Shown: positions 8,026 to 15,423 of the stretch, in pieces
How positions within the stretch are numbered: position 1 is the first letter of the stretch
How the letters are laid out: the number at the start of each line of letters is the position of its first letter
Assembly (NCBI GenBank): GCA_027489105.1
Contig: JAIYAJ010000405.1
Span: 1 to 24,464 of the forward strand
Length of the DNA stretch: 24,464 nucleotides
Reading direction: 5' to 3'
DNA from: Zymomonas sp.
GTDB lineage: Bacteria > Pseudomonadota > Alphaproteobacteria > Sphingomonadales > Sphingomonadaceae
The notes under the pieces: generated by a model
Databases searched by the model: none
What the model was told of the DNA's origin: nothing
Seen by the model: the letters and a program-made list of their open reading frames with translations, nothing else
Program-made: the position numbers and the translations under genes

Positions 8026-8352
8026 ATGACAGAGCCTGCTGAAAAGACGATCCTGCCCGCCGCCGAATGTACCGAAATGCACGAGGTGCGGGCCGCCATA
8101 GACAGTCTCGACACGCTGATCGTGAGCCTGCTGGCCGAACGCATGCGCTATATCGAGGCGGCTGCCCGGATTAAGCCCGATCGCGGCGCGGTGCGTGACG
8201 AGGTCCGCAAGGCCCAGGTCATCGCCCATGCGGTCAAGGTCGCCGACGATCGCGGCTTTCCCCCCAAATTGGCCTATCGACTGTACGACATGCTTGTCGA
8301 AGGCTCGATCGCGCACGAGCTCGACCGGTTCGACGAACTTCGCAAGGACTGA
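8026..8352 (+). CDS. Chorismate mutase type II (AroQ), PchB-like
   Basis: Small all-helical enzyme of 108 residues in the AroQ chorismate mutase/isochorismate-pyruvate lyase family. The stretch ECTEMHEVRAAIDSLDTLIV and RMRYIEAAARIK resemble PchB closely. Expected active-site residues are Arg22, Arg39 and Lys50. The C-terminal Gln of E. coli mutase and PchB (Gln88/Gln90) aligns here with Glu98 in SIAHELDRF, as in yeast chorismate mutase, which also has Glu. It could serve phenylalanine/tyrosine synthesis (chorismate to prephenate) or, less likely without siderophore genes nearby, salicylate formation. The ATG at 8026 fits the family N-terminus; there is no clear ribosome-binding site. The gene stands alone. 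Confidence 0.85.
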   Translation: MTEPAEKTILPAAECTEMHEVRAAIDSLDTLIVSLLAERMRYIEAAARIKPDRGAVRDEVRKAQVIAHAVKVADDRGFPPKLAYRLYDMLVEGSIAHELDRFDELRKD

Positions 8353-8354
8353 TC

Positions 8355-9194
8355 TCAGGCGGGTCTGTTCGCTTCGGAGGGGCTGTCGGCTGGCAGAGAC
8401 ATGTGTCCGTCCGGATCGAGCAGCACTTCCGGCCGATTCTGCGGCGCTATGCCATAGCTGGGCGGCCAGGCCTTTGCCGGCAGGTGAAGAGTTCCGAACA
8501 GCCGGTCGTAGATCGGCAGTACCGAGGCGTAATTTCGGTTCACATGCTCATCGCGCGAATGATGCCAATGGTGGAAGCGAGGCGTCGACAGCAACTGCTC
8601 GAACCAGGGCAGGTTGACGTTCAGATTGGCGTGGATGAAGAAGCCCCAGAAGGTGCCGATGATCAGCACGATCACCGGCACGAGGCTGCCCGAGCCCGCG
8701 CCGGGTGAACCGAAGCCCGCGATGTTGACCAGGGTCAGCCCGAACATGCGCGTGAAGATGATGTCGACCGGATGCGCGCGCGTGTTGATCAGCCAGTCCA
8801 TCCGCTGCGGTTCATGGTGCGTAGCGTGGAACCGCCAGAGCCAGGGGACCTCGTGCATCAGCCGGTGGCCCCAGTAGAAGCCGAACTCGCCGACCACCAG
8901 GGCCATGAGGATCTGGATCCAGATCGGCAGACCTATGATCCACAGCAAATAGCCTTCGGGAAGAAGCGCTCGCCCCGTTGCGCCCATCACTGCCATCGGC
9001 ATGGCGAGGACGAAGGTCGGAATGAACCCGGTCATGAAGAAATAGCCGAGATCGGCGAGCATCTGCGGCCGCAGCGTCGATTGACGCTGGCGCCCGGCCA
9101 GTCGTTCGATCGGCACGAAGATCGCGATCAGCAGCGCAAGCCACACGAACAGGCTGAGTGCGGTCCGGAGAAAATGATCGAGATCGGGCGTCAT
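8355..9194 (-). CDS. Sterol desaturase/fatty acid hydroxylase family membrane di-iron protein
   Basis: Membrane-bound non-haem di-iron oxygenase of 279 residues (PF04116). The histidine clusters are in order: HRLMH (110-114), HATHH (123-127), an isolated His near 141 and 188, and HHWHH (208-212). Together these form the metal site of this family. Four or five hydrophobic helices precede and separate them. Bacterial members hydroxylate or desaturate lipids, hopanoids, carotenoids or acyl chains; the substrate here cannot be told from sequence. The ATG at 9194 is preceded by AGGATAAGG, which could act either as a ribosome-binding site or as part of a TAGGAT -10 box very close to the start. The gene faces chorismate mutase tail to tail, with 2 bases between the two stop codons. 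Confidence 0.88.
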   Translation of the reverse strand: MTPDLDHFLRTALSLFVWLALLIAIFVPIERLAGRQRQSTLRPQMLADLGYFFMTGFIPTFVLAMPMAVMGATGRALLPEGYLLWIIGLPIWIQILMALVVGEFGFYWGHRLMHEVPWLWRFHATHHEPQRMDWLINTRAHPVDIIFTRMFGLTLVNIAGFGSPGAGSGSLVPVIVLIIGTFWGFFIHANLNVNLPWFEQLLSTPRFHHWHHSRDEHVNRNYASVLPIYDRLFGTLHLPAKAWPPSYGIAPQNRPEVLLDPDGHMSLPADSPSEANRPA

Positions 9195-9264
9195 GCCTTA
9201 TCCTACCTGTTAACGCTGCGCGCGTCACCCGGCCGTCGGGCCAGGGCGTGGTAGCGAGGGCGGA

Positions 9265-10128
9265 TCAGACGATCTGTGCGTGTGCCGGATTGTGACGGAA
9301 TGGCGATTGACGACGGCCGCGCATCACGCCGCCGATCAGGCCGAAGCCGACCAGCATCATGGCCCAGGTGGTCGGTTCGGGAACCGACTGGAGGCTGATG
9401 CCGTCGATCAGGGAGAAGGGCGGCTGGCCGAGCGGGGTGCCATAGGCCAGCAGCGATAGCGTCTGGGTGGACGAGGTCGCGGTGAAGGTCAGATATTCAT
9501 AGCGCCAGGGCACGAAGCCATGCTCGGGCACCGTCACCATGCCCGTGCTGATGATCTGGCTGTCGACTCCCGTGAAGGTCGCATAGCCATCGCCATTGGC
9601 GTCGTAGCTGGTCGTATAGGCGCAAGTGCCGAAGCAGATGTTCCAGCCGCTCGCGGTGGCGCCGTTGAAGGGAAATTGTTGGCCTGCCGCCCACCAGAAG
9701 GCTACCGAATATTGCGCGCCAACGGTGAGGCCGGTCAAAGTCTGCGACAGCGGCGCGTTCAGATAGGCGCCGTCGGCCGCCACGAAATTGCCGCCGACAG
9801 GGCTGGCCGTGATGCCATTGCTCACGCCCGTGCCCGGCATGCCCCATAGCTGCAGATAGGCGGGCGTCGTCGGGCTTCCCGAGGCGGAAGCCGACAGGTC
9901 GGCGTTGAAGATGAAGTTATAGCCGGCATTGTCCCAGCCCTGCACCGTCTGGGCCGGGAAATAGGGACCCCAGGATGTGCCGGGATAGATGGCATTGCCA
10001 CCGCCATCGAGGTAGAAGAAGGATGTGGTTTCAAACCCGCCATTGACGAGCAGATTTGCCGCATGGGCCTGGGCCGCCGACAGGCAAGCAGCAAGCACAG
10101 CTAGCAGCGCGACGAGCTTGTTACGCAT
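9265..10128 (-). CDS. PEP-CTERM (PEPxxWA-type) exported surface protein
   Basis: Secreted protein of 287 residues. It has an N-terminal signal peptide (MRNKLVALLAVLAACLSAAQ, cleavage likely after AHA). The mature region has NLLVNGGFET, repeated G-W, aromatic and T/S-rich strands, and a late SLIDGISL strand, the pattern of a beta-sandwich, possibly carbohydrate-binding. At the C-terminus VPEPTTWAMMLVGFGLIGGV is followed by RGRR, a PEP-CTERM sorting signal recognised by an exosortase. After the basic residues there is an unusually long tail of about 15 residues. No exosortase or glycan cluster is in the window. The ATG at 10128 is chosen for the signal peptide; an upstream in-frame start would add 18 residues. 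Exact function unknown. Confidence 0.88.
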   Translation of the reverse strand: MRNKLVALLAVLAACLSAAQAHAANLLVNGGFETTSFFYLDGGGNAIYPGTSWGPYFPAQTVQGWDNAGYNFIFNADLSASASGSPTTPAYLQLWGMPGTGVSNGITASPVGGNFVAADGAYLNAPLSQTLTGLTVGAQYSVAFWWAAGQQFPFNGATASGWNICFGTCAYTTSYDANGDGYATFTGVDSQIISTGMVTVPEHGFVPWRYEYLTFTATSSTQTLSLLAYGTPLGQPPFSLIDGISLQSVPEPTTWAMMLVGFGLIGGVMRGRRQSPFRHNPAHAQIV

Positions 10129-10177
10129 CCAACCAAGGCCCCCGATACACAGTACGCATATAAGGTGATCTACAGTA

Positions 10178-10236
10178 TACAATTGGTAAATGCAAGATTC
10201 CGCAGTTTTTTGCGGTTTACATCCAGTTTACAATTG
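10178..10236. promoter_or_regulatory. AT-rich promoter island of the PEP-CTERM gene with direct and inverted repeats
   Basis: TACAATTG occurs at 10178-10185 and 10229-10236, 51 bases apart in the same orientation. GTTTAC occurs at 10215-10220 and 10226-10231 (11-base period), and GGTAAA (10185-10190) is the opposing half-site. A CCGCA/TGCGG hairpin with a GTTTTT loop spans 10200-10215. The stretch is markedly more AT-rich than its surroundings and lies 50-110 bases upstream of the PEP-CTERM ATG, so a multi-site activator or repressor is plausible. I could not settle on a -35/-10 pair. Confidence 0.4.
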
Positions 10237-10263
10237 CTATGATAGGCTGTTAACCGTTCAAGT

Positions 10264-10280
10264 TCCGGGAAGTTCCCGGA
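10264..10280 (-). terminator. Perfect inverted repeat after trmJ, possible terminator
   Basis: TCCGGGAA-G-TTCCCGGA is a perfect 8-base inverted repeat starting 2 bases after the trmJ stop codon. As RNA it would form a 6-bp GC-rich stem with an AAGTT-type loop. There is no U-tract, so it is either a weak terminator or a transcript-stabilising end of the rpiB-glyA-nrdR-trmJ operon. Confidence 0.4.
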
Positions 10281-10281
10281 T

Positions 10282-11010
10282 TTACCGTGGCCGGGGTCGC
10301 TGCAACGCAGTCAAAACGCCCCGCATCGTCCGCACCTCCTGCGCATTCCAGGCCGGCTTGGTGAGCAGTCCGCGCAGCATTCGCTTGGTGGTCGGCACCC
10401 GGTCGGGCGGAAAAAAATATCCCGATTCGTCGAGCATCCGGTCGAGATGGTCGATCAGGCCGTCGAGCTCGTCCTGCGAGGCCGGCGGATCGAGATCGGT
10501 TGCGGTGGGCGAGACGAGCGCTTCGCCCTTCGACCATTCATAGGCGACCAGAATTACCGCCTGTGCCAGGTTCAGGCTGCCGAACTCGGGATTGATCGGG
10601 ACCGTCAGGATCGTTCGCGCGATCGCCACGTCGTCGGTTTCCAGGCCAGAGCGCTCGGCACCGAACAATATGGCCGAACGGCCCGGCTCGCTCCGGATCG
10701 CGCCGGCGGCCTCCTCGGGCGTCATCACCGGCTTGGTCACGCCGCGCTTGCGCACGGTGGTAGCGAAGACATGGGTGCAGTCGGCTATCGCTTCTGCCAC
10801 ACTGTCATAGACACGGGCCTTTTCCAGCACGATGTCGGCACCGGAAGCCGCCGGACCGGCCTGTGGATTGGGCCAGCCGTCGCGGGGCGACACCAGCCGC
10901 ATGTCGGTCATGCCGAAGTTCAGCATGGCGCGGGCGGCCTTGCCTATATTCTCGCCCAGCTGGGGACGGACGAGGACGATCGCGGGTTGCGGGGTGCTAG
11001 TACCGCTCAC
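10282..11010 (-). CDS. trmJ: tRNA (cytidine/uridine-2'-O-)-methyltransferase TrmJ
   Basis: SPOUT-class RNA 2'-O-methyltransferase of 242 residues, close to the E. coli TrmJ length. TrmJ methylates position 32 of certain tRNAs using S-adenosylmethionine. Motif 1 is [19 protein letters not shown] (residues 15-33). Motif 2 is [10 protein letters not shown] (114-123), and motif 3, part of the trefoil knot, is [20 protein letters not shown] (137-156). A helical C-terminal extension follows, as in TrmJ and unlike the shorter TrmL. It begins with GTG at 11010, which overlaps the nrdR stop codon by 4 bases (GTGA), so translation is likely coupled. Last gene of the rpiB-glyA-nrdR-trmJ operon. Confidence 0.9.
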   Translation of the reverse strand: MSGTSTPQPAIVLVRPQLGENIGKAARAMLNFGMTDMRLVSPRDGWPNPQAGPAASGADIVLEKARVYDSVAEAIADCTHVFATTVRKRGVTKPVMTPEEAAGAIRSEPGRSAILFGAERSGLETDDVAIARTILTVPINPEFGSLNLAQAVILVAYEWSKGEALVSPTATDLDPPASQDELDGLIDHLDRMLDESGYFFPPDRVPTTKRMLRGLLTKPAWNAQEVRTMRGVLTALQRPRPR

Positions 11011-11468
11011 TCGCGCCCCGCCTCGCTGACGGCGCCGGCGAAATCCTCGAAGTCCTTGGCTTCGGTGAAGTCCTTATACACGCTGGCAAAGCGGATATAG
11101 GCGACGCTGTCGAGCGCCTTCAGCCCGTCCATCACCATCTCGCCGACCGCATTGGCCGCGATTTCGCTGTCGCCGGTCGTCTCGATCTGGCGCTGGATCG
11201 CGGTCGCCAGGCGTTCGATCCGGGCCGGATCGACCGGGCGCTTGCGGCAGGCAACCGCAATAGAGCGTTCGAGCTTCGAGCGATCGAACGGTTCGCGCCG
11301 ACCGTCGCTCTTCACCACCGTCATTTCGCGCAGCTGGATGCGCTCGAAGGTCGTGAAGCGCGCGCCGCAGCCCTCGCACTGGCGCCTGCGCCGGATCGCC
11401 GCCCCGTCGTCGGTGGGGCGGCTGTCCTTCACCTGGCTGTCTTCATGCGAGCAGAAGGGGCAGCGCAA
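11007..11468 (-). CDS. nrdR: Transcriptional repressor NrdR
   Basis: Nucleotide-sensing repressor of ribonucleotide reductase genes, 153 residues. The N-terminal zinc ribbon has MRCPFC and CEGC (Cys 3, 6, 31, 34). The ATP-cone domain covers about residues 49-139, including [20 protein letters not shown] and [11 protein letters not shown]. The start is a TTG directly after the glyA stop codon; the family-typical N-terminus MRCPFC begins exactly there. It shares 4 bases with the downstream trmJ start. Placement after glyA is common in alphaproteobacteria. I did not find NrdR boxes in the window, so its targets lie elsewhere. Confidence 0.96.
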   Translation of the reverse strand: MRCPFCSHEDSQVKDSRPTDDGAAIRRRRQCEGCGARFTTFERIQLREMTVVKSDGRREPFDRSKLERSIAVACRKRPVDPARIERLATAIQRQIETTGDSEIAANAVGEMVMDGLKALDSVAYIRFASVYKDFTEAKDFEDFAGAVSEAGRE

Positions 11469-12785
11469 TTAGAGCTCCGGATAGATCGGGAAGCGGTCGC
11501 ACAGCGCCTCGACGCGGGCGCGCACATGCGCTTCGGTCTGGCCATTGCCGTCAGGGCCGTTTTTGGCGAGCCCGTCGAGCACGTCGGCGATCATGTCGGC
11601 GATCTCGCGGAACTCGGCCGGGCCGAAGCCGCGGGTGGTGCCGGCGGGCGAACCCACACGGATGCCCGAGGTCTTGACCGGGGGCAGCGGATCATTGGGC
11701 ACGCCATTCTTGTTGCAGGTGATGCCCGCGCGCTCCAGCGCCTCGTCGGCGTCGCGGCCGGTCACGCCGATCGGGCGCAGGTCGACCAGCGCCAGATGCG
11801 TATCGGTGCCGCCCGAGACGAGGTCGGCGCCACGCTCTTTCAGGCGCGCGGCGAGAACCTTGGCATTCTCGACCACGGCGGCGGCGTAGGATTTGAATTC
11901 GGGCTGCAGCGCTTCGCCGAAGGCGACTGCCTTGGCGGCGATGACATGCATCAGCGGGCCGCCCTGCAGGCCGGGGAAGACCGCCGAGTTGATCTTCTTC
12001 GCGATCGCCTCGTCATTGGTCATGACCATGCCGCCACGCGGGCCGCGCAGCGTCTTGTGCGTCGTCGTGGTGACGACATGGGCATGGCCGAACGGGCTCG
12101 GATGGACGCCACCGGCGACGAGGCCAGCGAAATGCGCCATGTCGACCATGAACAGCGCGCCGACCTCGTCCGCGATAGCGCGGAAGCGGGCAAAGTCGAT
12201 CTGGCGCGGATAGGCCGAGCCGCCGGTAATGATCAGGGTAGGCTTGTGCTCGCGCGCCAGCGCCTCGACCTGGTCGAAGTCGATCAGATGATCGTCGGGA
12301 CGGACGCCATATTGGATGGCGTTGTACCACTTGCCCGACAGCGCGGCCTTCGCGCCGTGGGTAAGGTGGCCGCCCGCGTCGAGGCTGAGGCCCATGATCG
12401 TGTCGCCGGGCTTGGTCAGCGCCAGCATGACGGCGCCGTTCGCCTGTGCGCCGGAGTGCGGCTGGACATTGGCGAAGCCGCAGCCGAACAATTCCTTGGC
12501 GCGGTCGATCGCCAGCTGCTCGACGACGTCGGACGGGTGGCAGCCCTGATAATAGCGCTTGCCCGGATAGCCCTCGGCATATTTGTTGGTGAATACCGAA
12601 CCCTGTGCCTCGAGCACCGCCTTCGAGACGATATTCTCCGATGCGATCAGCTCGATCTGCTTCTTTTCGCGTGAGATTTCCTGCTGGAGACCGGCGAAGA
12701 CCGCAGGATCGGCATCGGCCAGACCGCGCGAGAAGAAGCCGTCCGGCTGGACCTGGGACAGGGTGGCTGCGGGGTTGCTGCTCAT
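11469..12785 (-). CDS. glyA: Serine hydroxymethyltransferase
   Basis: PLP enzyme of 438 residues that converts serine and tetrahydrofolate to glycine and 5,10-methylene-tetrahydrofolate. Hallmarks are [36 protein letters not shown], and [13 protein letters not shown]. The PLP lysine is Lys244 in [15 protein letters not shown], and GNTGIR-like substrate contacts occur in [18 protein letters not shown]. The ATG at 12785 shares 4 bases (ATGA) with the rpiB stop codon, and its own stop is followed at once by the nrdR TTG, so the three genes are tightly coupled. Length and all key residues are intact. Confidence 0.98.
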   Translation of the reverse strand: MSSNPAATLSQVQPDGFFSRGLADADPAVFAGLQQEISREKKQIELIASENIVSKAVLEAQGSVFTNKYAEGYPGKRYYQGCHPSDVVEQLAIDRAKELFGCGFANVQPHSGAQANGAVMLALTKPGDTIMGLSLDAGGHLTHGAKAALSGKWYNAIQYGVRPDDHLIDFDQVEALAREHKPTLIITGGSAYPRQIDFARFRAIADEVGALFMVDMAHFAGLVAGGVHPSPFGHAHVVTTTTHKTLRGPRGGMVMTNDEAIAKKINSAVFPGLQGGPLMHVIAAKAVAFGEALQPEFKSYAAAVVENAKVLAARLKERGADLVSGGTDTHLALVDLRPIGVTGRDADEALERAGITCNKNGVPNDPLPPVKTSGIRVGSPAGTTRGFGPAEFREIADMIADVLDGLAKNGPDGNGQTEAHVRARVEALCDRFPIYPEL

Positions 12786-13240
12786 GCGGGTTCCTTGTCG
12801 AAGGCGGGGTTGGAGAGCTTGTCGACGCGGCGGAGATGGCGATCCCCGGCAAAGTCCGTCGACAGGAAGGCGGCGGCGCAGGCGCGGGCCTGCTCGATAC
12901 CGATCAGGCGAGCGCCCATGGCAATGACATTGGCATCGTTATGCTCGCGGCACAGACGGGCGGAAAGCTCCTCCGACACCAATGCGCAGCGCGCGGCCGG
13001 GTGGCGGTTGACCGCGATCGAGATGCCGATCCCCGAGCCGCACAGTGCGATGCCCTTGGTGGCGCGGCCATCGGCGATCGTCTGGGCGAGCTTGTAGCCA
13101 TAATCGGGATAGTCGACCGAGGCAGTGCTGTCGGGGCCGAGGTCGACGACCTCATGGCCTTGTTCGCGGAGCCAGTCGGCCAGCGCGGCTTTCATGTCGA
13201 ATGCGGCATGATCGGATGCGATGGCGATGGTCTCGGCCAT
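12782..13240 (-). CDS. rpiB: Ribose-5-phosphate isomerase B
   Basis: Interconverts ribose-5-phosphate and ribulose-5-phosphate in the pentose phosphate pathway; 152 residues, RpiB/LacAB fold. The N-terminal [13 protein letters not shown] carries the substrate-binding Asp10 and His11. The catalytic Cys67 lies in [13 protein letters not shown], and [17 protein letters not shown] carries His100. The ATG at 13240 is preceded by GGACAGGAT. It is the first gene of the rpiB-glyA-nrdR-trmJ operon and overlaps glyA by 4 bases. The family also includes allose-6-phosphate isomerases, but the context supports the ribose enzyme. Confidence 0.95.
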   Translation of the reverse strand: MAETIAIASDHAAFDMKAALADWLREQGHEVVDLGPDSTASVDYPDYGYKLAQTIADGRATKGIALCGSGIGISIAVNRHPAARCALVSEELSARLCREHNDANVIAMGARLIGIEQARACAAAFLSTDFAGDRHLRRVDKLSNPAFDKEPA

Positions 13241-13276
13241 ATCCTGTCCAGTGATTTACGAGTCGGGTTGCGGCAC

Positions 13277-13305
13277 CCTCTAGGGATCAAAGCGCTGCGC
13301 TGCAA
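13277..13305 (-). promoter_or_regulatory. Putative promoter of the rpiB-glyA-nrdR-trmJ operon
   Basis: On the minus strand TTGCAG (13305-13300) and TAGAGG (13282-13277) are 17 bases apart, giving a predicted start near 13270 and a short leader before the rpiB ribosome-binding site. The rest of the 207-base gap to the divergent lipoprotein gene shows a TTGACC at 13374-13379 facing that gene but no clear -10. Confidence 0.4.
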
Positions 13306-13447
13306 TGCCGCGAAGCCATGACAAAGGGGAAGCGATGCAGTCGCGGGGCACTGTTCCGCCGATCGCTTTTCGGTTGACCGGCGCAGGGTTCATCCCGTTC
13401 AAGGTGGCGCATCACGAAATCACATGTCGTTCGCGGAGCATAGTTCG

Positions 13448-13954
13448 ATGAAGAGCCTTACCTTTTCCGGTCTCGCGGCCCTTGCGCTTCTCGGCGCCTG
13501 CGCGCGGGGCGAGGATGCGCAGCCGATCGAGAATGTCTCGGTCGTCGACCAGGCTGCGGTCGATACGCTCGATGCGGAGACGCCCGCCGACAATGCCGCG
13601 TCGCCGCTGCCGACCGATGCCTGGGTGGGTAAATGGATCGGTGTCGAGGGGCTGGTGCTCGACGTTCAGCCTGCCGGCGAGCGCGGGCGTTACGTGCTGT
13701 CGGTTACGCTGCTCGACGGTACCAAAAGCTATGAAGGCACCGCCGATGGCGATCTGATCCGCTTCACCCGCAACGGTCGGCCGGAGAGCGTCCGCGCCGC
13801 GACCGGCGACCAGACCGGTCTCAAATGGCTGGCTGGCAAGCAGAACTGCCTGATGATCCAGCAAGGCGAGGGCTTCTGCCGGGAGGATAGCCCGGCGCCC
13901 GTCGCAGGGGCCGCCGCCGTTCCGGCCCCTGCGGAGGCCGCGCCCAAGCCTTGA
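13448..13954 (+). CDS. Small predicted lipoprotein of unknown function
   Basis: 168 residues. A lipoprotein signal peptide (MKSLTFSGLAALALLGAC, lipobox LGAC, Cys about residue 18) is followed by an acidic linker and a compact domain of about 90 residues. That domain begins DAWVGKWIGVEGLVLDVQ and continues through GRYVLSVTLLDGTKSYEG to NCLMIQQGEGFCRED, where two Cys may pair. The C-terminus is an Ala/Pro-rich tail. This looks like a small beta-sheet domain on the periplasmic side; I do not recognise a named family. The ATG at 13448 is chosen because it begins the signal peptide and has GGAG 8 bases upstream; an in-frame ATG at 13424 would add 8 residues. The next gene follows 32 bases later. 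Confidence 0.75.
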   Translation: MKSLTFSGLAALALLGACARGEDAQPIENVSVVDQAAVDTLDAETPADNAASPLPTDAWVGKWIGVEGLVLDVQPAGERGRYVLSVTLLDGTKSYEGTADGDLIRFTRNGRPESVRAATGDQTGLKWLAGKQNCLMIQQGEGFCREDSPAPVAGAAAVPAPAEAAPKP

Positions 13955-13979
13955 AAAGGCCGGTTTTCGGGTTTAGGGG
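13951..13979 (+). promoter_or_regulatory. Putative promoter of the CPxC protein gene, leaderless type
   Basis: TTGAAA (13951-13956, overlapping the lipoprotein stop), a 17-base spacer and TAGGGG (13974-13979) place the -10 7 bases before the ATG at 13987. The 20 bases around the ATG are very similar to those before the chorismate mutase ATG at 8026. Confidence 0.35.
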
Positions 13980-13986
13980 CGCGCGG

Positions 13987-14247
13987 ATGACCAAGCCTGC
14001 ACCCCTGATCCCGGCAGAGGAATTCGCCCGTCTCGCGCGCGAGATCGTCGCGACGATGAGCGGGCACGAGGCGCATCGCGCGCTCGACATCCTGACCAAC
14101 GATGTGCTGCGCGGCCTCGGCTATGGCGAGGGCATCGACATCTTCGAGGCGGCCGTGTCCCACTGGCACGAGGCGGCGCATCCCTATCCGCATATCGGCC
14201 CCTGTCCGGATTGCGAACGCGAGGCGGAGCGTCGCGCGGCGGCCTGA
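13987..14247 (+). CDS. Small conserved-looking protein with a C-terminal CPxC motif, unknown function
   Basis: 86 residues, soluble, mainly helical by composition. The first part is EEFARLAREIVATMSGHEAH with a helix-rich centre (ALDILTNDVLRGLGYGEGID). The C-terminal part has several His (SHWHEAAHPYPHIG) and ends with GPCPDCEREAERR. Four His and the CPDC pair could form a metal site. I do not recognise the family. The ATG at 13987 is preferred over an in-frame TTG at 13951, which overlaps the preceding stop codon. Codon use matches neighbours, supporting a real gene. Lies between the lipoprotein and ada. Confidence 0.6.
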   Translation: MTKPAPLIPAEEFARLAREIVATMSGHEAHRALDILTNDVLRGLGYGEGIDIFEAAVSHWHEAAHPYPHIGPCPDCEREAERRAAA

Positions 14248-14260
14248 ACGCCCGTCCGGC

Positions 14261-14273
14261 AATTCGAAAGCAA
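14261..14273 (+). promoter_or_regulatory. Ada-box-like site upstream of ada
   Basis: AATTCGAAAGCAA contains AAT, 6 bases, then GCAA, the arrangement of the A and B boxes bound by methylated Ada at E. coli ada and alkA. It lies 73 bases upstream of the ada ATG. A CAATAT at 14321-14326 may be the -10; no good -35 is visible, which is compatible with an activator-dependent promoter. Confidence 0.45.
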
Positions 14274-14345
14274 GAGCCGGGGAGCAGCCGCCGGCGTGCA
14301 GCAGCATGATCCTGTCGACACAATATCGGTCGAAGGAGCTATGAT

Positions 14346-15401
14346 ATGCTGATGGACCCCATCGTCGAAGATCCCCGCTGGAGCCAGTTGGTCGCGCGGT
14401 CGGCCGCCGCCGATGGCAGCTTCGTCTATTCGGTTGCGTCGACCGGCGTCTATTGCCGCCCAAGCTGCGGTGCGCGCACGCCGAAGCCTGGCAATGTCCG
14501 CTTCCATGCCGGGCCAGCCGAAGCCGAGGCGGCCGGCTTTCGCCCCTGCAAGCGGTGCCGCCCGAACGAGGCGCCGCGCGCCGAGCGGCAAGCGGCGCTG
14601 GTCGCCCAAGCCTGCCGCCGGATCGAGGCGGCCGAGGAACCGCCTTCGCTCGGCGAACTTGCCGATGCGGCGGGGGTGAGCCCCTATCATTTCCACCGCC
14701 TGTTCAAGGCGGTCACCGGGCTGACCCCGAAGGGCTACGCGGTCGCGCATCGGTCCGGCCGGGTCCGCTCGGCACTGGAGGCCGGCGAACAGGTGACGCG
14801 GGCGCTCTACGAGGCCGGCTTCGGATCGAGCGGGCGCTTCTATGCCGCTGCCGATGCGGCGCTCGGCATGCCACCCGCCGCCTATCGCCGGGGTGGGGAG
14901 GCCATGGCGATCCGCTACGCCACCGCAGTCTGCTCGCTCGGACGGGTGCTGGCGGCGTCGAGCGAGCGCGGCATCTGCGCGATCCTGATGGGCGACGAGG
15001 ACGCGGTGCTGGTCGCCGACCTCCATCGCCGCTTTCCCAATGCCGCGATCAGCCGGGCGGACGAAAGCTTTCGTGACACGCTCGATGCCGTCGTGGCGAC
15101 GATCGAGGAGCCCGCCCGGGGCATGACCCTGCCGCTCGACATCAGGGGAACGGCCTTTCAGCAGCGGGTGTGGCAGGCGCTGCGGGCAATCCCGTCGGGT
15201 GAGACGCGCAGCTATGCCCAGGTCGCCCAGGCGATCGGGGAGCCACGTGCATCGCGCGCCGTGGCCGCTGCTTGTGCCGCCAACGCCATCGCGGTCGCGG
15301 TGCCTTGCCACCGGGTGCTGCGGTCGGACGGGTCGATCACCGGCTATCGCTGGGGACCGGATCGCAAGCGCCGCCTGCTGGCCCGCGAAAGCGAGGGGTA
15401 G
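14346..15401 (+). CDS. ada: Bifunctional Ada: DNA repair methyltransferase and transcriptional activator
   Basis: 351-residue alkylation-repair protein. The N-terminal Ada zinc domain has Cys37 and Cys41 in GVYCRPSCGARTP and Cys68 and Cys71 in FRPCKRC. One of these four accepts methyl groups from phosphotriesters, switching the protein to activator mode. An AraC-type helix-turn-helix region (about 85-180) contains LADAAGVSPYHFHRLFKAVT. The C-terminal O6-alkylguanine methyltransferase domain has RGTAFQQRVWQALRAIPSGE, and the acceptor Cys321 in VAVPCHRV. All key residues are present. The ATG at 14346 has GAAGGAG 7 bases upstream. An Ada-box-like site upstream suggests autoactivation. Convergent with the ampG-like gene. 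Confidence 0.96.
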   Translation: MLMDPIVEDPRWSQLVARSAAADGSFVYSVASTGVYCRPSCGARTPKPGNVRFHAGPAEAEAAGFRPCKRCRPNEAPRAERQAALVAQACRRIEAAEEPPSLGELADAAGVSPYHFHRLFKAVTGLTPKGYAVAHRSGRVRSALEAGEQVTRALYEAGFGSSGRFYAAADAALGMPPAAYRRGGEAMAIRYATAVCSLGRVLAASSERGICAILMGDEDAVLVADLHRRFPNAAISRADESFRDTLDAVVATIEEPARGMTLPLDIRGTAFQQRVWQALRAIPSGETRSYAQVAQAIGEPRASRAVAAACAANAIAVAVPCHRVLRSDGSITGYRWGPDRKRRLLARESEG

Positions 15402-15423
15402 AACCGGGGTTCAGGCCCCGGTT
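15402..15423. terminator. Hairpin shared by the convergent ada and ampG ends
   Basis: AACCGGGG (15402-15409) and CCCCGGTT (15416-15423) form an 8-bp stem with a 6-base loop directly after the ada stop codon. The ampG-like stop codon (15411-15413) lies in the loop. No U-tract follows on either strand, so efficiency as an intrinsic terminator is uncertain. Confidence 0.5.

Noticed and set aside
10200..10215. CCGCA-GTTTTT-TGCGG hairpin as an intrinsic terminator
   Set aside because: The T run is in the loop and not after the stem, and no plus-strand gene precedes it; kept only as part of the promoter-island description.
11445..12674. Long open frame on the plus strand (about 409 codons) opposite glyA and nrdR
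   Set aside because: It is antisense to well-conserved genes, its translation is Arg/Asp/Gly-rich with no recognisable domain, and high-GC third positions create such open frames.
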